The notes under the pieces: generated by a model
What the model was told of the DNA's origin: nothing
Seen by the model: only the letters and a program-made list of their open reading frames with translations
Database searches by the model: none
In this document: in pieces, positions 15,195-23,786 of the stretch
Numbering within the stretch: the stretch's first letter is position 1
Layout of the letters: each line of letters begins with the position of its first letter
Translations under genes and position numbers: made by a program
Assembly (NCBI GenBank): GCA_900552125.1
Contig: URYK01000002.1
Location: 69,551 to 133,550, forward strand
DNA from: an uncultured Solobacterium sp.
GTDB lineage: Bacteria > Bacillota_I > Bacilli_A > Erysipelotrichales > Erysipelotrichaceae
Direction: 5' to 3'
DNA length: 64,000 nucleotides

Positions 15195-16181
15195 TTATCT
15201 TTCATATATATAATATAGACTCTTCGTTTTCTTTGCCTCATACATAGCATCATCTACATGCTGGAATAACGTCTGATAATCTTTGCCATGTTCTGGATAG
15301 TAAGCTATCCCTACACTAATGGATATAGTTTCTTCAAAATCAAAATCCTCTTGTGCTTTTTGCCATATTTCATAAAAATATTGAAGTTTTTTCTTAAGTA
15401 CGCTCTCTTCCACATAGTTTGAACAATATACCAGAAATTCATCCCCACCTATACGAGAAACAATATCTTCTGGAAAAGTTTTCTGTAATGCTTTAGAGAA
15501 AGCAATCAGAATCTGATCGCCTGCTAAATGACCATAGGTATCATTGAAATATTTAAAACGATCCACATCCATCATTAAAATCGTACCATTTGAATGTGTA
15601 TTCATACTCTCTGCAATTTCTTTTTCGCAATAATAGCGATTCATTAAATTTGTTAAATAATCGTGATGAGAATAATATATAACAGCTTTATTACTTTCTT
15701 CCAATTCTTTAGTTTTCTGTTCTATCTTCTCTCTAAATTGCTCATTACTTTCTTCTATTAAACGTTTTGGAAAGAACTCATCACTATTTTGATTTATATC
15801 AGGCACAGATTGATGTACATGTAGAAGTTTCCATTCTTCATCTATTAACCGAAATATCATTGTAAAACGAAAATGAAGAATATAATTAATTCGATCCCTA
15901 GAATCTTCCGTAACATCAAATGTTCCATATACTGCACAATAATCCTCTGTCATAGGTATTTCATGATATGCTTCATTCTTGATGATAAATTTCCCATCCC
16001 ATTGTTCAACTTCCTGTTGTAAAGAAAACACCAATTCCTGCAAAGAATAAAAAATTTCATGTTCTCCTGTTCCAATTACACTAACTTCTGAACAAACAAA
16101 CTTTGAAACTTTGTTCATATTTCTATCTTCGAGATAATGATGCCAAAGAGTACGGCAAACCTGCTTAGCCGAATTGCTCAT
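15195..16181 (-). CDS. GGDEF diguanylate cyclase with NTF2/SnoaL-like sensor domain
   Basis: Start at 16181 (MSNSAKQVCRTLW) because AAGGAGTTGAAAAGG precedes it; about 328 residues. Residues 5-135 look like a SnoaL/NTF2-like domain (DYCAVYGTFDVTED ... MIFRLIDEEWKLLHVHQSVP). A short coiled coil (EQKTKELEESNKA) links to a GGDEF domain with an intact RIGGDEF site. No RxxD inhibitory site is seen upstream of GGDEF. It should make cyclic di-GMP in the cytoplasm in response to a small ligand. No membrane segment. Confidence 0.85.
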   Translation of the reverse strand: MSNSAKQVCRTLWHHYLEDRNMNKVSKFVCSEVSVIGTGEHEIFYSLQELVFSLQQEVEQWDGKFIIKNEAYHEIPMTEDYCAVYGTFDVTEDSRDRINYILHFRFTMIFRLIDEEWKLLHVHQSVPDINQNSDEFFPKRLIEESNEQFREKIEQKTKELEESNKAVIYYSHHDYLTNLMNRYYCEKEIAESMNTHSNGTILMMDVDRFKYFNDTYGHLAGDQILIAFSKALQKTFPEDIVSRIGGDEFLVYCSNYVEESVLKKKLQYFYEIWQKAQEDFDFEETISISVGIAYYPEHGKDYQTLFQHVDDAMYEAKKTKSLYYIYER

Positions 16182-16332
16182 CCTTTTCAACTCCTTCTCA
16201 TAATTGTACACTATTATCTCAAAAATAATAAAATGTTTCCAGTCTTATATCTGAATTAAGCAATTAATTTTTACATTACCTATAATAATCCAAATTAAAA
16301 GCGGCTCCTATTTTAGGATAACCGCATGAATT

Positions 16333-18117
16333 TTATTCTTCTTTTGCTGTTTCAATATAATTATCTACATATTTTTCTACTACAGAGAAAGGAGCATTTC
16401 CACTTTCTAAAATAGCTGTATTAAAATCTTTATTATTAAACTTATCTCCTAATTCTTCCTGGGCTTTTTCTTTTAATTCGCTAAATTCAAAATAACCAAT
16501 ATAATATGGCGCAAAAGCTGCAGGATTTGCTTGAAGCTGTAAATACAATTCCTTTCCTTCACTTGTTCCAAGAGCTAGCCCCTGTTCATCTAAACTAGCC
16601 ATAAACTCTTCAAAAGATAAGCCATCATAATGAATAGAAATATCCGCTAAAAGTGTTATACAGTACGTAAAGATTTCATTAGCTTTTGTTAACTCTAGAT
16701 AATCCTTATCTATCGAATCTAAATAAGCTAAACTTTCATATTGTGCATAGGTTGCATATCCTTCTGTATAGGCATTAGAGTTAGCACAAACTTTCACAAA
16801 ATTGTTATCTTCATTTTCATACATATAAGCATATTGATACATATGACCAGGGAATCCTTCATGTGTAATAGTGGTATATGTTGAAATAGATGTAATATCA
16901 CTCATATTAGGATTTACACGCAGCTGTTTAATGGAATCTCCATCAATTGGTGGAATATTAAAGTAAGCTGCTACTCCTGAATCTGTTGCCAATTCTTTAT
17001 TTATATCCTCAATATGATATTGCAGATTATTTACTTTAGGGAAATCCTCCCCCATTTTATTTTTCACATCATTTAATATCTCTGTATAACTTTCATAGTT
17101 AGTTTCAGGGAGATCCTCACTTACAAAATACTGTAAAATATCTTCATTTCGTAAGAAGATTGCCTGTACATCTATAATACTTTCTTCCATTTTATCTTCC
17201 AGCATGCTTCTGATTTCTTCTACAGATTTTGTTGAACCAATGTTTTGCTGGAGCAGAAGCTCATAATATTCTTTTCCATCTTCAAACTTTGCAAGACCTT
17301 CGGTATTATTCGTTCCTGATACTTGAAATGACTCCATGGTATCTTTCATTGCCTGATAAGCTGGCAGAAATGATGAGGTAAATGCATCTTCCAGCTGTTT
17401 CTGGTAATCTTTAGTAAGCGATTCATCTAATTTAAGGGCTTCTACTTTTTCCTGCATAGAAGATAATACGGAACTATCTTTTCCTTTTTCCAAGATTTGT
17501 TCACAATGCTGTATGATAGAATCTAAATCTAACATCAGCAGTCCTTTTTCTTCTTGTGTTTTCGTATACTCTAAAGCACTATCTACATATGGTTTAACAT
17601 CTTTTAATAATAAAACCAGATCTTTAACATCTTGTTCATTTCTTACTTCCCAATCCGCAAATAAAGTAGGAAGCTGAAAATGAAGACCACTCATACTTTC
17701 AAACACAGATGCATAATAATCAAATTTTTCATCATTTAATTCTTCTGATAGGGATGCTTGATATTCATACATATCATAAATATCCTGTTGTTCACTTGTT
17801 AAGTCATCGCGATCAAATTCTTTAAATTCTTCATAAGAAGCATTTACTTCCTCCATCGCTTTCTGCTGACTTTTCTCATCAAGACGTGTACCCAAATTAA
17901 CTTCTACTTTATCTGTATCAATTCCAAAATCTTCAGGATTTTGCATATAGACATGCATAGAAGTATAATCAGACTCCATTGTTTCAACAAATTCCCGTTC
18001 TATAAACTCATCAAATTTCTTTTGTTCCTCTGCCTTATCTTTCTTTGAACAGCTAGCCATGGGTAGAACCATGATTCCAACAAGCATTAGGACTATTAAA
18101 CGTTTCACTTGTTTCAT
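16333..18117 (-). CDS. DUF885 lipoprotein, putative metallopeptidase
   Basis: 594 residues with a lipoprotein signal (LVGIMVLPMASC, cysteine about 23). DUF885 covers most of the mature protein, including the HExxxGH-type motif ITHEGFPGHMYQ near residue 420 and a later TEGYATYAQYE, both expected for a zinc site. Members are thought to be peptidases of the cell surface; the substrate is unknown. ACAGGAGGGGTC precedes the ATG. Monocistronic and divergent from the two-component system. Confidence 0.8.
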   Translation of the reverse strand: MKQVKRLIVLMLVGIMVLPMASCSKKDKAEEQKKFDEFIEREFVETMESDYTSMHVYMQNPEDFGIDTDKVEVNLGTRLDEKSQQKAMEEVNASYEEFKEFDRDDLTSEQQDIYDMYEYQASLSEELNDEKFDYYASVFESMSGLHFQLPTLFADWEVRNEQDVKDLVLLLKDVKPYVDSALEYTKTQEEKGLLMLDLDSIIQHCEQILEKGKDSSVLSSMQEKVEALKLDESLTKDYQKQLEDAFTSSFLPAYQAMKDTMESFQVSGTNNTEGLAKFEDGKEYYELLLQQNIGSTKSVEEIRSMLEDKMEESIIDVQAIFLRNEDILQYFVSEDLPETNYESYTEILNDVKNKMGEDFPKVNNLQYHIEDINKELATDSGVAAYFNIPPIDGDSIKQLRVNPNMSDITSISTYTTITHEGFPGHMYQYAYMYENEDNNFVKVCANSNAYTEGYATYAQYESLAYLDSIDKDYLELTKANEIFTYCITLLADISIHYDGLSFEEFMASLDEQGLALGTSEGKELYLQLQANPAAFAPYYIGYFEFSELKEKAQEELGDKFNNKDFNTAILESGNAPFSVVEKYVDNYIETAKEE

Positions 18118-18272
18118 ATTGACCCCTCCTGTTATTATTGTAACCTATTTCATTTACGATTCCTATATAAAAGTGATTACTTTTCTTTTCAATTACATTT
18201 TAAATTACCACAAGCACTTTCTCTTGCTTTTCTTATTCATTTACTTCATAATTTAGGACAAGAGGTGGTTGT

Positions 18273-19796
18273 ATGCGTTATAAAGATATATCAATACGAA
18301 AGAAAATATTACTTTCTAATTTTTTGATGGTACTGATTCCTATCATTTTCGTATGTTTCTTTTTATCCATATTACTGCTAGGATTTTCTTTTATCACACA
18401 TTCTCCTTCTGCTCTTGTCCGTAATGTTTTATTAAATTCATCTAATTATGGACCAACTTTATTGATAAAGGGATTAAATGATGAATTGGCAGAAAATCCA
18501 TCAATCTCATCGGAAGCTTCAAGAATACTCAATGTTTTAGAAGAAGCAGGCTTACATATTCTTATCGAAGATGCAGATACCAATTCAGTTGTGTATAATA
18601 CAGAAGGAATGACAATTGATCTTATGGAAGAAGAATTCCATAGTATTGCGAATAGTGATATTTATGCATCTCCTTATTTTGTCTGGAATCAGAAAGGGAT
18701 GGCATATCAGGCACAATTAAAAAATATAAATGATCAGACTCTGCAGGTAACCTTTTCCGGCAAGGGCTTGATTTTCCCACAGGACTTTTATAGTTCCTGG
18801 GAACATACTAAGTTAATCATTAAAATATCCATCATCGGTATCGGTACTTTCATGGTATTATTCATAGTCGTATTAGGTGCTGTCCTTACTAAAAAACTGG
18901 CTTTACATATATTGAATCCACTAGAGGCATTAAATAAAGCCACAAGTGAGATTCGTGATGGAAATTTAAATCAGCATATTTCTATCTCAAATGAAGATGA
19001 AATCGGTGAATTATGTTTAAATTTTGAGGCTATGCGTTTACAGCTCATTGAATCTGAAGAGATGCGACAACAGTATGAACAAAATCGTAAGAAACTGATT
19101 GCGGGCATTTCTCATGATTTATCTTCTCCACTAACGTCCATTCAAGGATATGTGAATGGCTTATTGGATGGTATTGCGGATACTCCTGAAAAACAGATTC
19201 ATTATCTTCATATCATACAAGAAAAAACAAATGCAATGAATGCTTTAGTAGATAGCTTATTCTTATTATCAAAGCTAGACTTAGGACAGGTTCCTTTCCA
19301 TAATGAACGTATCCATATTATAGATTTTATGCAGGATTGGTATTCTGAATGTCCAATTCGCTATGAGAATGCCGATATTAAATTCCATAACGTAACTACT
19401 GATGATTTATGTATTCTTATGGATCGTACATATTTTATAAGAGTATTAGACAACATATGCCAAAATAGTATAAAATATAGAAGAAGTGATCCAGTCCATA
19501 TTGATGTGACAATACAGCAGATAAATGATGATGTTGTCTTATCATTTAAAGACGATGGTATTGGCATTGATCAAAGTGAGGCCGATCGTTTATTTGATAG
19601 CTTCTATCGCAGTGATCCGGCTCGTAGTTCTAAAATAAAAGGCAATGGATTAGGATTATCTATTACAAAACAGATTATTACACAGATGAATGGAAAAATT
19701 TCTGCTAGCGGTGAAGTAAACAAAGGATTGTGCATAACAATACATCTACCGCTTTTAAAGGGAGGAATAACAAATGAAGAGAATATTGATCGTTGA
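18273..19796 (+). CDS. Sensor histidine kinase
   Basis: 507 residues: TM1 about 15-42, an extracytoplasmic sensor of about 140 residues, TM2 about 180-207, HAMP, HisKA with the phospho-acceptor His281 (AGISHDLSSPLTSI), and HATPase_c with N box, DDGIGI, and GNGLGLSI. AAGAGGTGGTTG precedes the ATG. The end overlaps the response regulator gene by 23 bases. The stimulus is not evident; no transporter lies next to it to suggest a target. Confidence 0.92.
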   Translation: MRYKDISIRKKILLSNFLMVLIPIIFVCFFLSILLLGFSFITHSPSALVRNVLLNSSNYGPTLLIKGLNDELAENPSISSEASRILNVLEEAGLHILIEDADTNSVVYNTEGMTIDLMEEEFHSIANSDIYASPYFVWNQKGMAYQAQLKNINDQTLQVTFSGKGLIFPQDFYSSWEHTKLIIKISIIGIGTFMVLFIVVLGAVLTKKLALHILNPLEALNKATSEIRDGNLNQHISISNEDEIGELCLNFEAMRLQLIESEEMRQQYEQNRKKLIAGISHDLSSPLTSIQGYVNGLLDGIADTPEKQIHYLHIIQEKTNAMNALVDSLFLLSKLDLGQVPFHNERIHIIDFMQDWYSECPIRYENADIKFHNVTTDDLCILMDRTYFIRVLDNICQNSIKYRRSDPVHIDVTIQQINDDVVLSFKDDGIGIDQSEADRLFDSFYRSDPARSSKIKGNGLGLSITKQIITQMNGKISASGEVNKGLCITIHLPLLKGGITNEENIDR

Positions 19797-20469
19797 AGAT
19801 GACAAAGCAATTGCGGAGTTAGAACGTGACTATTTAGAAGCCAATGATTATAAAGTCGATATTTGTGAAGATGGAGAAAGCGGTCTACAAAAAGCTCTAA
19901 ATGAAGATTATGCTTTAGTATTATTAGATGTCATGCTGCCAAAGGAAGACGGCTTTCAGGTATGCAAGAAACTAAGAAATGAGAAGAATATTCCTATTAT
20001 TCTGGTTTCTGCCAAACGAGAAGACATTGATAAGATTCGAGGCTTAGGACTTGGAGCTAATGATTATATCGTAAAACCATTTAATCCAAGTGAATTAATT
20101 GCTCGTGTTAAATCACAGATTGCGAATTATGAACGTCTTACCAGCAAACCTAAAGAAGAAGAAAATGTCCTTCACATCGATAACTTGCGTATCAATATAG
20201 ATTCCCATGAAGTTTTCCTTGATAATAATTTAATCGTACTTCCAAATAAAGAATTTGAGTTACTAGTCTTTCTCGCAAAACATCCTAATATAGTATTCAG
20301 TAAAGACCAGTTATTTGAAAAAATATGGGGACTAGATGCAATTGGTGAAATATCCACAGTTACAGTTCATGTCAATCGTGTTCGTGAGAAGATTGAAAAA
20401 GACACTGCTAATCCCAAATTTATTGAAACTGTGTGGGGCAGTGGTTATCGATTCCGTAAATATGACTAA
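19774..20469 (+). CDS. OmpR-family response regulator
   Basis: 231 residues: receiver domain with acidic pair ED at 8-9, phospho-acceptor D52 (LVLLDVMLP), the SAK lysine near 102, and a C-terminal winged helix with the TVTVHVNRVREKIE recognition segment. Cognate partner of the overlapping histidine kinase. GGGAGGAATAAC precedes the ATG inside the kinase gene. Confidence 0.93.
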   Translation: MKRILIVEDDKAIAELERDYLEANDYKVDICEDGESGLQKALNEDYALVLLDVMLPKEDGFQVCKKLRNEKNIPIILVSAKREDIDKIRGLGLGANDYIVKPFNPSELIARVKSQIANYERLTSKPKEEENVLHIDNLRINIDSHEVFLDNNLIVLPNKEFELLVFLAKHPNIVFSKDQLFEKIWGLDAIGEISTVTVHVNRVREKIEKDTANPKFIETVWGSGYRFRKYD

Positions 20470-20478
20470 AAAACACAT

Positions 20479-20516
20479 AAAAAGTACACTATAATATATC
20501 CACAGTGTATTTTTTA
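20479..20516 (+). terminator. Terminator of the two-component operon
   Basis: Stem AAAGTACACT / AGTGTATTTT with one mismatch, followed by a T run, ten bases after the response regulator stop. Confidence 0.65.
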
Positions 20517-20556
20517 CAATTAGGAAATCCCATTCCTATGAAAGAAGTAAGGAATT

Positions 20557-20784
20557 ATGGCAAAATATTCAAATACAACTAATTTGTTTTATAATAAGAT
20601 TATTTTGCATCGTGGGTTACCGTTTGACATGGAGCTACCAACGGAAAAACCTGTTGATGTATCAATACTTACAGAAGAAAAATTTAATGCGGAACTTGAG
20701 AAAGGCTATGCGGATATGAAAGCCGGACGTGTAAAAGATGCAAGACAGGCTCTTACGGATATTCACAAAGATTATAATCTATGA
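20557..20784 (+). pseudogene. RelB/DinJ antitoxin lacking its DNA-binding N-terminus
   Basis: 75 residues. The opening NTTNLFYNKIILHRGLPF is the second half of the RelB/DinJ ribbon-helix-helix region ('s.ainlFy.qIi...GlPF'), and the rest matches the C-terminal toxin-binding arm ending in a YADMKAGRVKDARQALTDI helix. The beta strand and first helix that bind DNA are missing, and no in-frame remnant is visible upstream. A ribosome site, GTAAGGAATT, allows expression of the truncated form. Its stop overlaps the ATG of a broken RelE-like frame. Confidence 0.7.
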
Positions 20785-20905
20785 TATTTGAAGTCAAATT
20801 ACCATAACAGGCTGATAATGATTTAACAAATATATATGAGTGTATTCGAATTGCAATCTCCTGAAAATGCAGAAGGACAAATATTTAACAACTGAATAAC
20901 AAATA
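20781..20905 (+). pseudogene. RelE/ParE toxin remnant
   Basis: The ATG overlaps the antitoxin stop as ATGA. Reading gives MIFEVKLP, a TAA stop, then in the same frame QADNDLTNIYECIR, and after a frameshift ELQSPENAEGQIFNN. Joined, these reproduce the start of a RelE/ParE-type toxin ('...pqAe.DL..IyeYI...l.spenA..q'). At least one nonsense and one frameshift change plus loss of the C-terminal half make it inactive. Confidence 0.7.
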
Positions 20906-20984
20906 TATGAGCGGCAATCAGAAACAGATTATCGCTTTTTTAACACTTATTTTCTGAAACCAAGAGATGTTTTAAGTGATGAAA

Positions 20985-21008
20985 AAAAGAAGCCAAAGCT
21001 TCTTTTAT
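20985..21008 (-). terminator. Terminator after the thioredoxin-fold lipoprotein gene
   Basis: Perfect 9-bp stem AAAAGAAGC / GCTTCTTTT with a four-base loop. It can work in both directions. It lies immediately after the stop of the shifted reading frame that extends the lipoprotein gene (21013). Confidence 0.7.
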
Positions 21009-21079
21009 ATATTATTCAAATTCTTCATTAGGATAACTCACATCAATTTTTTCCTTTAAGGCTGAAGACAATCCTTTTA

Positions 21080-21538
21080 CTATTTTTTCTCATCTAATTT
21101 ATATCGCTGAACCCAGTCATCAAATCTTTCTTCTGTTAAACCTTCTTCTCCATTCTCTAACTGATTTTCCATTTCACCATCTTTTACATAATATAAGGAT
21201 GGTGTCTGATTCATCCCCGGGAAGGTTTCTCTTATTGTATTTAACTCAGATTTACGCTCATCAGCAGGAGCTTCATCTAATACTACATCATATAGCACAA
21301 TATTATGATCCAATAAATATGTATTTAACATCTCTTTAAATTCAATACAATGACCACATGTTGTCTGTGTAAATACAATCGCAAAGCTTTCTTTATTATC
21401 AATCATTTCCTGCATTTCTGCAACTCTAATATTTATAACTTCTCCAGTACTAGTATCTCTTTCATAACTAGAGCCACAGCCTGTTAAAAAGACTAACAGC
21501 ATTCCTAGCACCGCAAATAATTTACCTATTTTTTTCAT
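21080..21538 (-). CDS. Thioredoxin-fold lipoprotein (bacteriocin transport accessory-like), C-terminus probably frameshifted
   Basis: Start at 21538 (MKKIGKLF) behind AGCTAGGAGTG; about 152 residues. Lipobox LTGC, then a thioredoxin-like domain with TQTTCGHCIEF (CxxC) and the cis-proline region MNQTPSLYY. It likely acts as an extracytoplasmic thiol protein, as in bacteriocin transport accessory proteins. The annotated end falls in a run of six A. In the next frame the sequence continues IVKGLSSALKEKIDVSYPN and stops at 21013, right before the terminator, so the gene may have lost or uses a shifted 24-residue tail. Confidence 0.75.
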   Translation of the reverse strand: MKKIGKLFAVLGMLLVFLTGCGSSYERDTSTGEVINIRVAEMQEMIDNKESFAIVFTQTTCGHCIEFKEMLNTYLLDHNIVLYDVVLDEAPADERKSELNTIRETFPGMNQTPSLYYVKDGEMENQLENGEEGLTEERFDDWVQRYKLDEKK

Positions 21539-21554
21539 TTCAACACTCCTAGCT

Positions 21555-21782
21555 TTATTGTTGAGAAAGATCACCAATCATCTGTTCGATCTTATCTTTT
21601 ACTTCCTGTCTTTTTTCTTCTTTTACTTTATCTAATAGATATAAGATCATACGCTTTAATTCTCCCATATCAAATTCTTCTTCTAAAAAAACATCAATTG
21701 CCATATTACATTCATCCATATAGGTTGGCTGTACATTTGATGTGATAAGCACAAATGCACGGTTGGCATTTCTTATATCCAT
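21555..21782 (-). CDS. Small hypothetical protein
   Basis: Start at 21782 (MDIRNANRAFVLI) set by GTGAGGAGG. About 75 residues, alpha/beta then a charged helix (DKVKEEKRQEVKDKIEQMIG). No family recognised. It ends 16 bases before the thioredoxin-fold lipoprotein gene and is probably co-transcribed. Confidence 0.6.
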   Translation of the reverse strand: MDIRNANRAFVLITSNVQPTYMDECNMAIDVFLEEEFDMGELKRMILYLLDKVKEEKRQEVKDKIEQMIGDLSQQ

Positions 21783-21913
21783 ATAAATCCTCCTCACCCT
21801 AGTATCATACCACAATATTTTCTGTACTACACCTTTCCTATGTTAATTTTTATTTAATTCTGCTTTCTTTCTGTAATTTCATGTGATATCTTTTATCTGA
21901 AAGAGGTGGTTTT

Positions 21914-22504
21914 ATGGACGTACAATTACGTAATGCGAAAGGTGAAACAGAAGAAGAATTTTTGAAAAATTACGATCCTAATCGTTATCCCTGTCCTGCT
22001 GTGACTGTTGATATTATTGTCTTCCAAAAACAAGGTAATCGTTTAAAAGTTTTGCTGGTGAAGAGAAAGAATCACCCATACATTGGAAATTGGGCATTCC
22101 CTGGTGGTTTTTTAGATATTGATGAAGATATCAAAGATGCTGCATATCGTGAGCTGAAGGAAGAGACATCAGTAGAAGTACATCAGGTAGAACTGCATCA
22201 ATTACATACCTATGGGAATATTCATCGAGATCCTAGAATGCGTGTCATATCCATAGCTTATATAGCAATAGTTCATCAGGATATTCCTGTAAAAGCAATG
22301 GATGATGCAGAAGATGCTGCTTGGTTCTACATCACAATGGATCAGCAACAGCTTACTCTTAACCATGATGATATAAACCTTAGATTTATAAAGACAGATG
22401 ATGGTTTTCAAAAAATGTCAGATAGTTTAAGCCTTGCCTTTGATCACCTAAACATCTTATCCGATGCTTTACAGTATTTAAAAGATAATAATTTAATAAA
22501 ATAA
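21914..22504 (+). CDS. Nudix hydrolase
   Basis: 196 residues with the Nudix box at about 65-87, GFLDIDEDIKDAAYRELKEE, where the usual final glycine is Ser86. N-terminal TVDIIVFQKQ and GNWAFPGGF match the ADP-ribose-type subgroup. It hydrolyses a nucleoside diphosphate-linked substrate, most likely ADP-ribose-like. No DNA-binding tail of the NrtR kind is evident. AAGAGGTGG precedes the ATG. Confidence 0.85.
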   Translation: MDVQLRNAKGETEEEFLKNYDPNRYPCPAVTVDIIVFQKQGNRLKVLLVKRKNHPYIGNWAFPGGFLDIDEDIKDAAYRELKEETSVEVHQVELHQLHTYGNIHRDPRMRVISIAYIAIVHQDIPVKAMDDAEDAAWFYITMDQQQLTLNHDDINLRFIKTDDGFQKMSDSLSLAFDHLNILSDALQYLKDNNLIK

Positions 22505-22524
22505 TTAAATTTTATAAGATCCTA

Positions 22525-22555
22525 TTGACATTCCAGTTACTGAAAGGTGTATCAA
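22525..22555 (+). promoter_or_regulatory. MerR-type promoter with 19-bp spacer and dyad
   Basis: TTGACA (22525-22530) and TATCAA (22550-22555) are 19 bases apart, the over-long spacing typical of MerR-regulated promoters. A short dyad CAGT-T-ACTG (22534-22542) lies within the spacer. It is directly upstream of the merR-like gene, suggesting autoregulation. Confidence 0.5.
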
Positions 22556-22580
22556 AGAAGTAGAAAAGGAGGCAAGACTT

Positions 22581-23666
22581 ATGAAAATTAAGCAGGCAGC
22601 AGAAAAATCAGGGTTATCCACAAGAAACATTCGTTTCTATGAAGAAAGTGGTTTGATAGGGGTAGGAAGAGAGGAAAATGGATATCGTGAATATAATGAA
22701 CAAGATGTAATTCGTTTAAAACAGATTCGTGTATTAAGAGAGCTAGGCATCAGTATCGAAGATATTCGAGCGTATTTCAAAAAACAGGTATCTTTAAACG
22801 AATTAATGAAAAAGCGAAAAGAAGAACTCATAACTCAAAAAGAAGATGTACAGTCATTATTGGATATATGTGAAAAAATAGAGAAACAGGATCTTCCTCT
22901 TACAGAATATACCACAAATAATATTGAAAAAGTTCTAAATAATCGATCAAATAATACATATGATAAACAATATGGAAAAATATTAACTTCTAACATCAAT
23001 AAGCGTCTATCTAGAAGAAGTTTGATCTGGAACTTTCTTTGGTCAACAGCAGTTATTGTATTTATGACATGGGTGATATGTTTTAATATGTTTAATCTAG
23101 TATTTTCTGATTACTCAAACATATTGATGCCATCACAAATAAACGAATTAACTTTTTTGATGATCATCTTAGCCATTATTTTTTGTTTTATTCATATGGT
23201 AATCGGAACAAAAAGCAATTATTTTGAATTGAGAGAGGATGGAATCTATTTTATTGATTCCAATGTAAATAAATCAGCCTGGACTTGTTTCAAAAACATA
23301 ATGAAGAATGAAACCTTAAAAAACTTTGATTTCATTCACTATGATGACATTTCAGCTGTAAAAGCAGGTGTGCAGGAGGCTGGAATGATTACAGGCGGAG
23401 ATTATCTATTTAAGTTTTATCTTGTGGTTTTCACGAAAGATGATAAGGCAATTCGACTAGATTCACAATTGTTCTTTAATGGTAAACATTTTATGACGAC
23501 TTTAAGAATCTTACATGATAAGGCTCCCAAGTGGATTGACCCAAAACATTTAGCTCAATTATTAGAAATGCCACATGAAAAAGCATATAAGATATTGAAT
23601 GATTATTATTGGAGTAAACGTCCTTGGCATAATAAAAATCTATATAAAAGATTATCTAAGAAATAG
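22581..23666 (+). CDS. Membrane-anchored MerR-family regulator
   Basis: 361 residues. Residues 1-70 are a complete MerR winged helix (MKIKQAAEKSGLSTRNIRFY, EENGYREYNEQDV), followed by a dimerisation coil to about 110. Two hydrophobic segments follow (about 149-174 and 189-213), then a C-terminal domain of about 145 residues with no cysteine metal site. The DNA-binding part would be cytoplasmic and tethered. GGAGGCAAG precedes the ATG. It lies upstream of an ABC transporter fusion that it may control. Confidence 0.8.
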   Translation: MKIKQAAEKSGLSTRNIRFYEESGLIGVGREENGYREYNEQDVIRLKQIRVLRELGISIEDIRAYFKKQVSLNELMKKRKEELITQKEDVQSLLDICEKIEKQDLPLTEYTTNNIEKVLNNRSNNTYDKQYGKILTSNINKRLSRRSLIWNFLWSTAVIVFMTWVICFNMFNLVFSDYSNILMPSQINELTFLMIILAIIFCFIHMVIGTKSNYFELREDGIYFIDSNVNKSAWTCFKNIMKNETLKNFDFIHYDDISAVKAGVQEAGMITGGDYLFKFYLVVFTKDDKAIRLDSQLFFNGKHFMTTLRILHDKAPKWIDPKHLAQLLEMPHEKAYKILNDYYWSKRPWHNKNLYKRLSKK

Positions 23667-23724
23667 ATCGATTCTTAACGTATAGCTCCCTTTGTCTTTA
23701 TTTTATTAACATTTCCTGTTTTCA

Positions 23725-23753
23725 TTGCCTTAGCAATTCGACAGTGCTATAAT
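23725..23753 (+). promoter_or_regulatory. Promoter of the ABC transporter gene
   Basis: TTGCCT, 17-base spacer, TATAAT, ending 33 bases before the ATG at 23787 with an AGGAAGGAG ribosome site. Confidence 0.55.
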
Positions 23754-23786
23754 CAGCATGTTACTAATCAGGAAGGAGTACGAACA

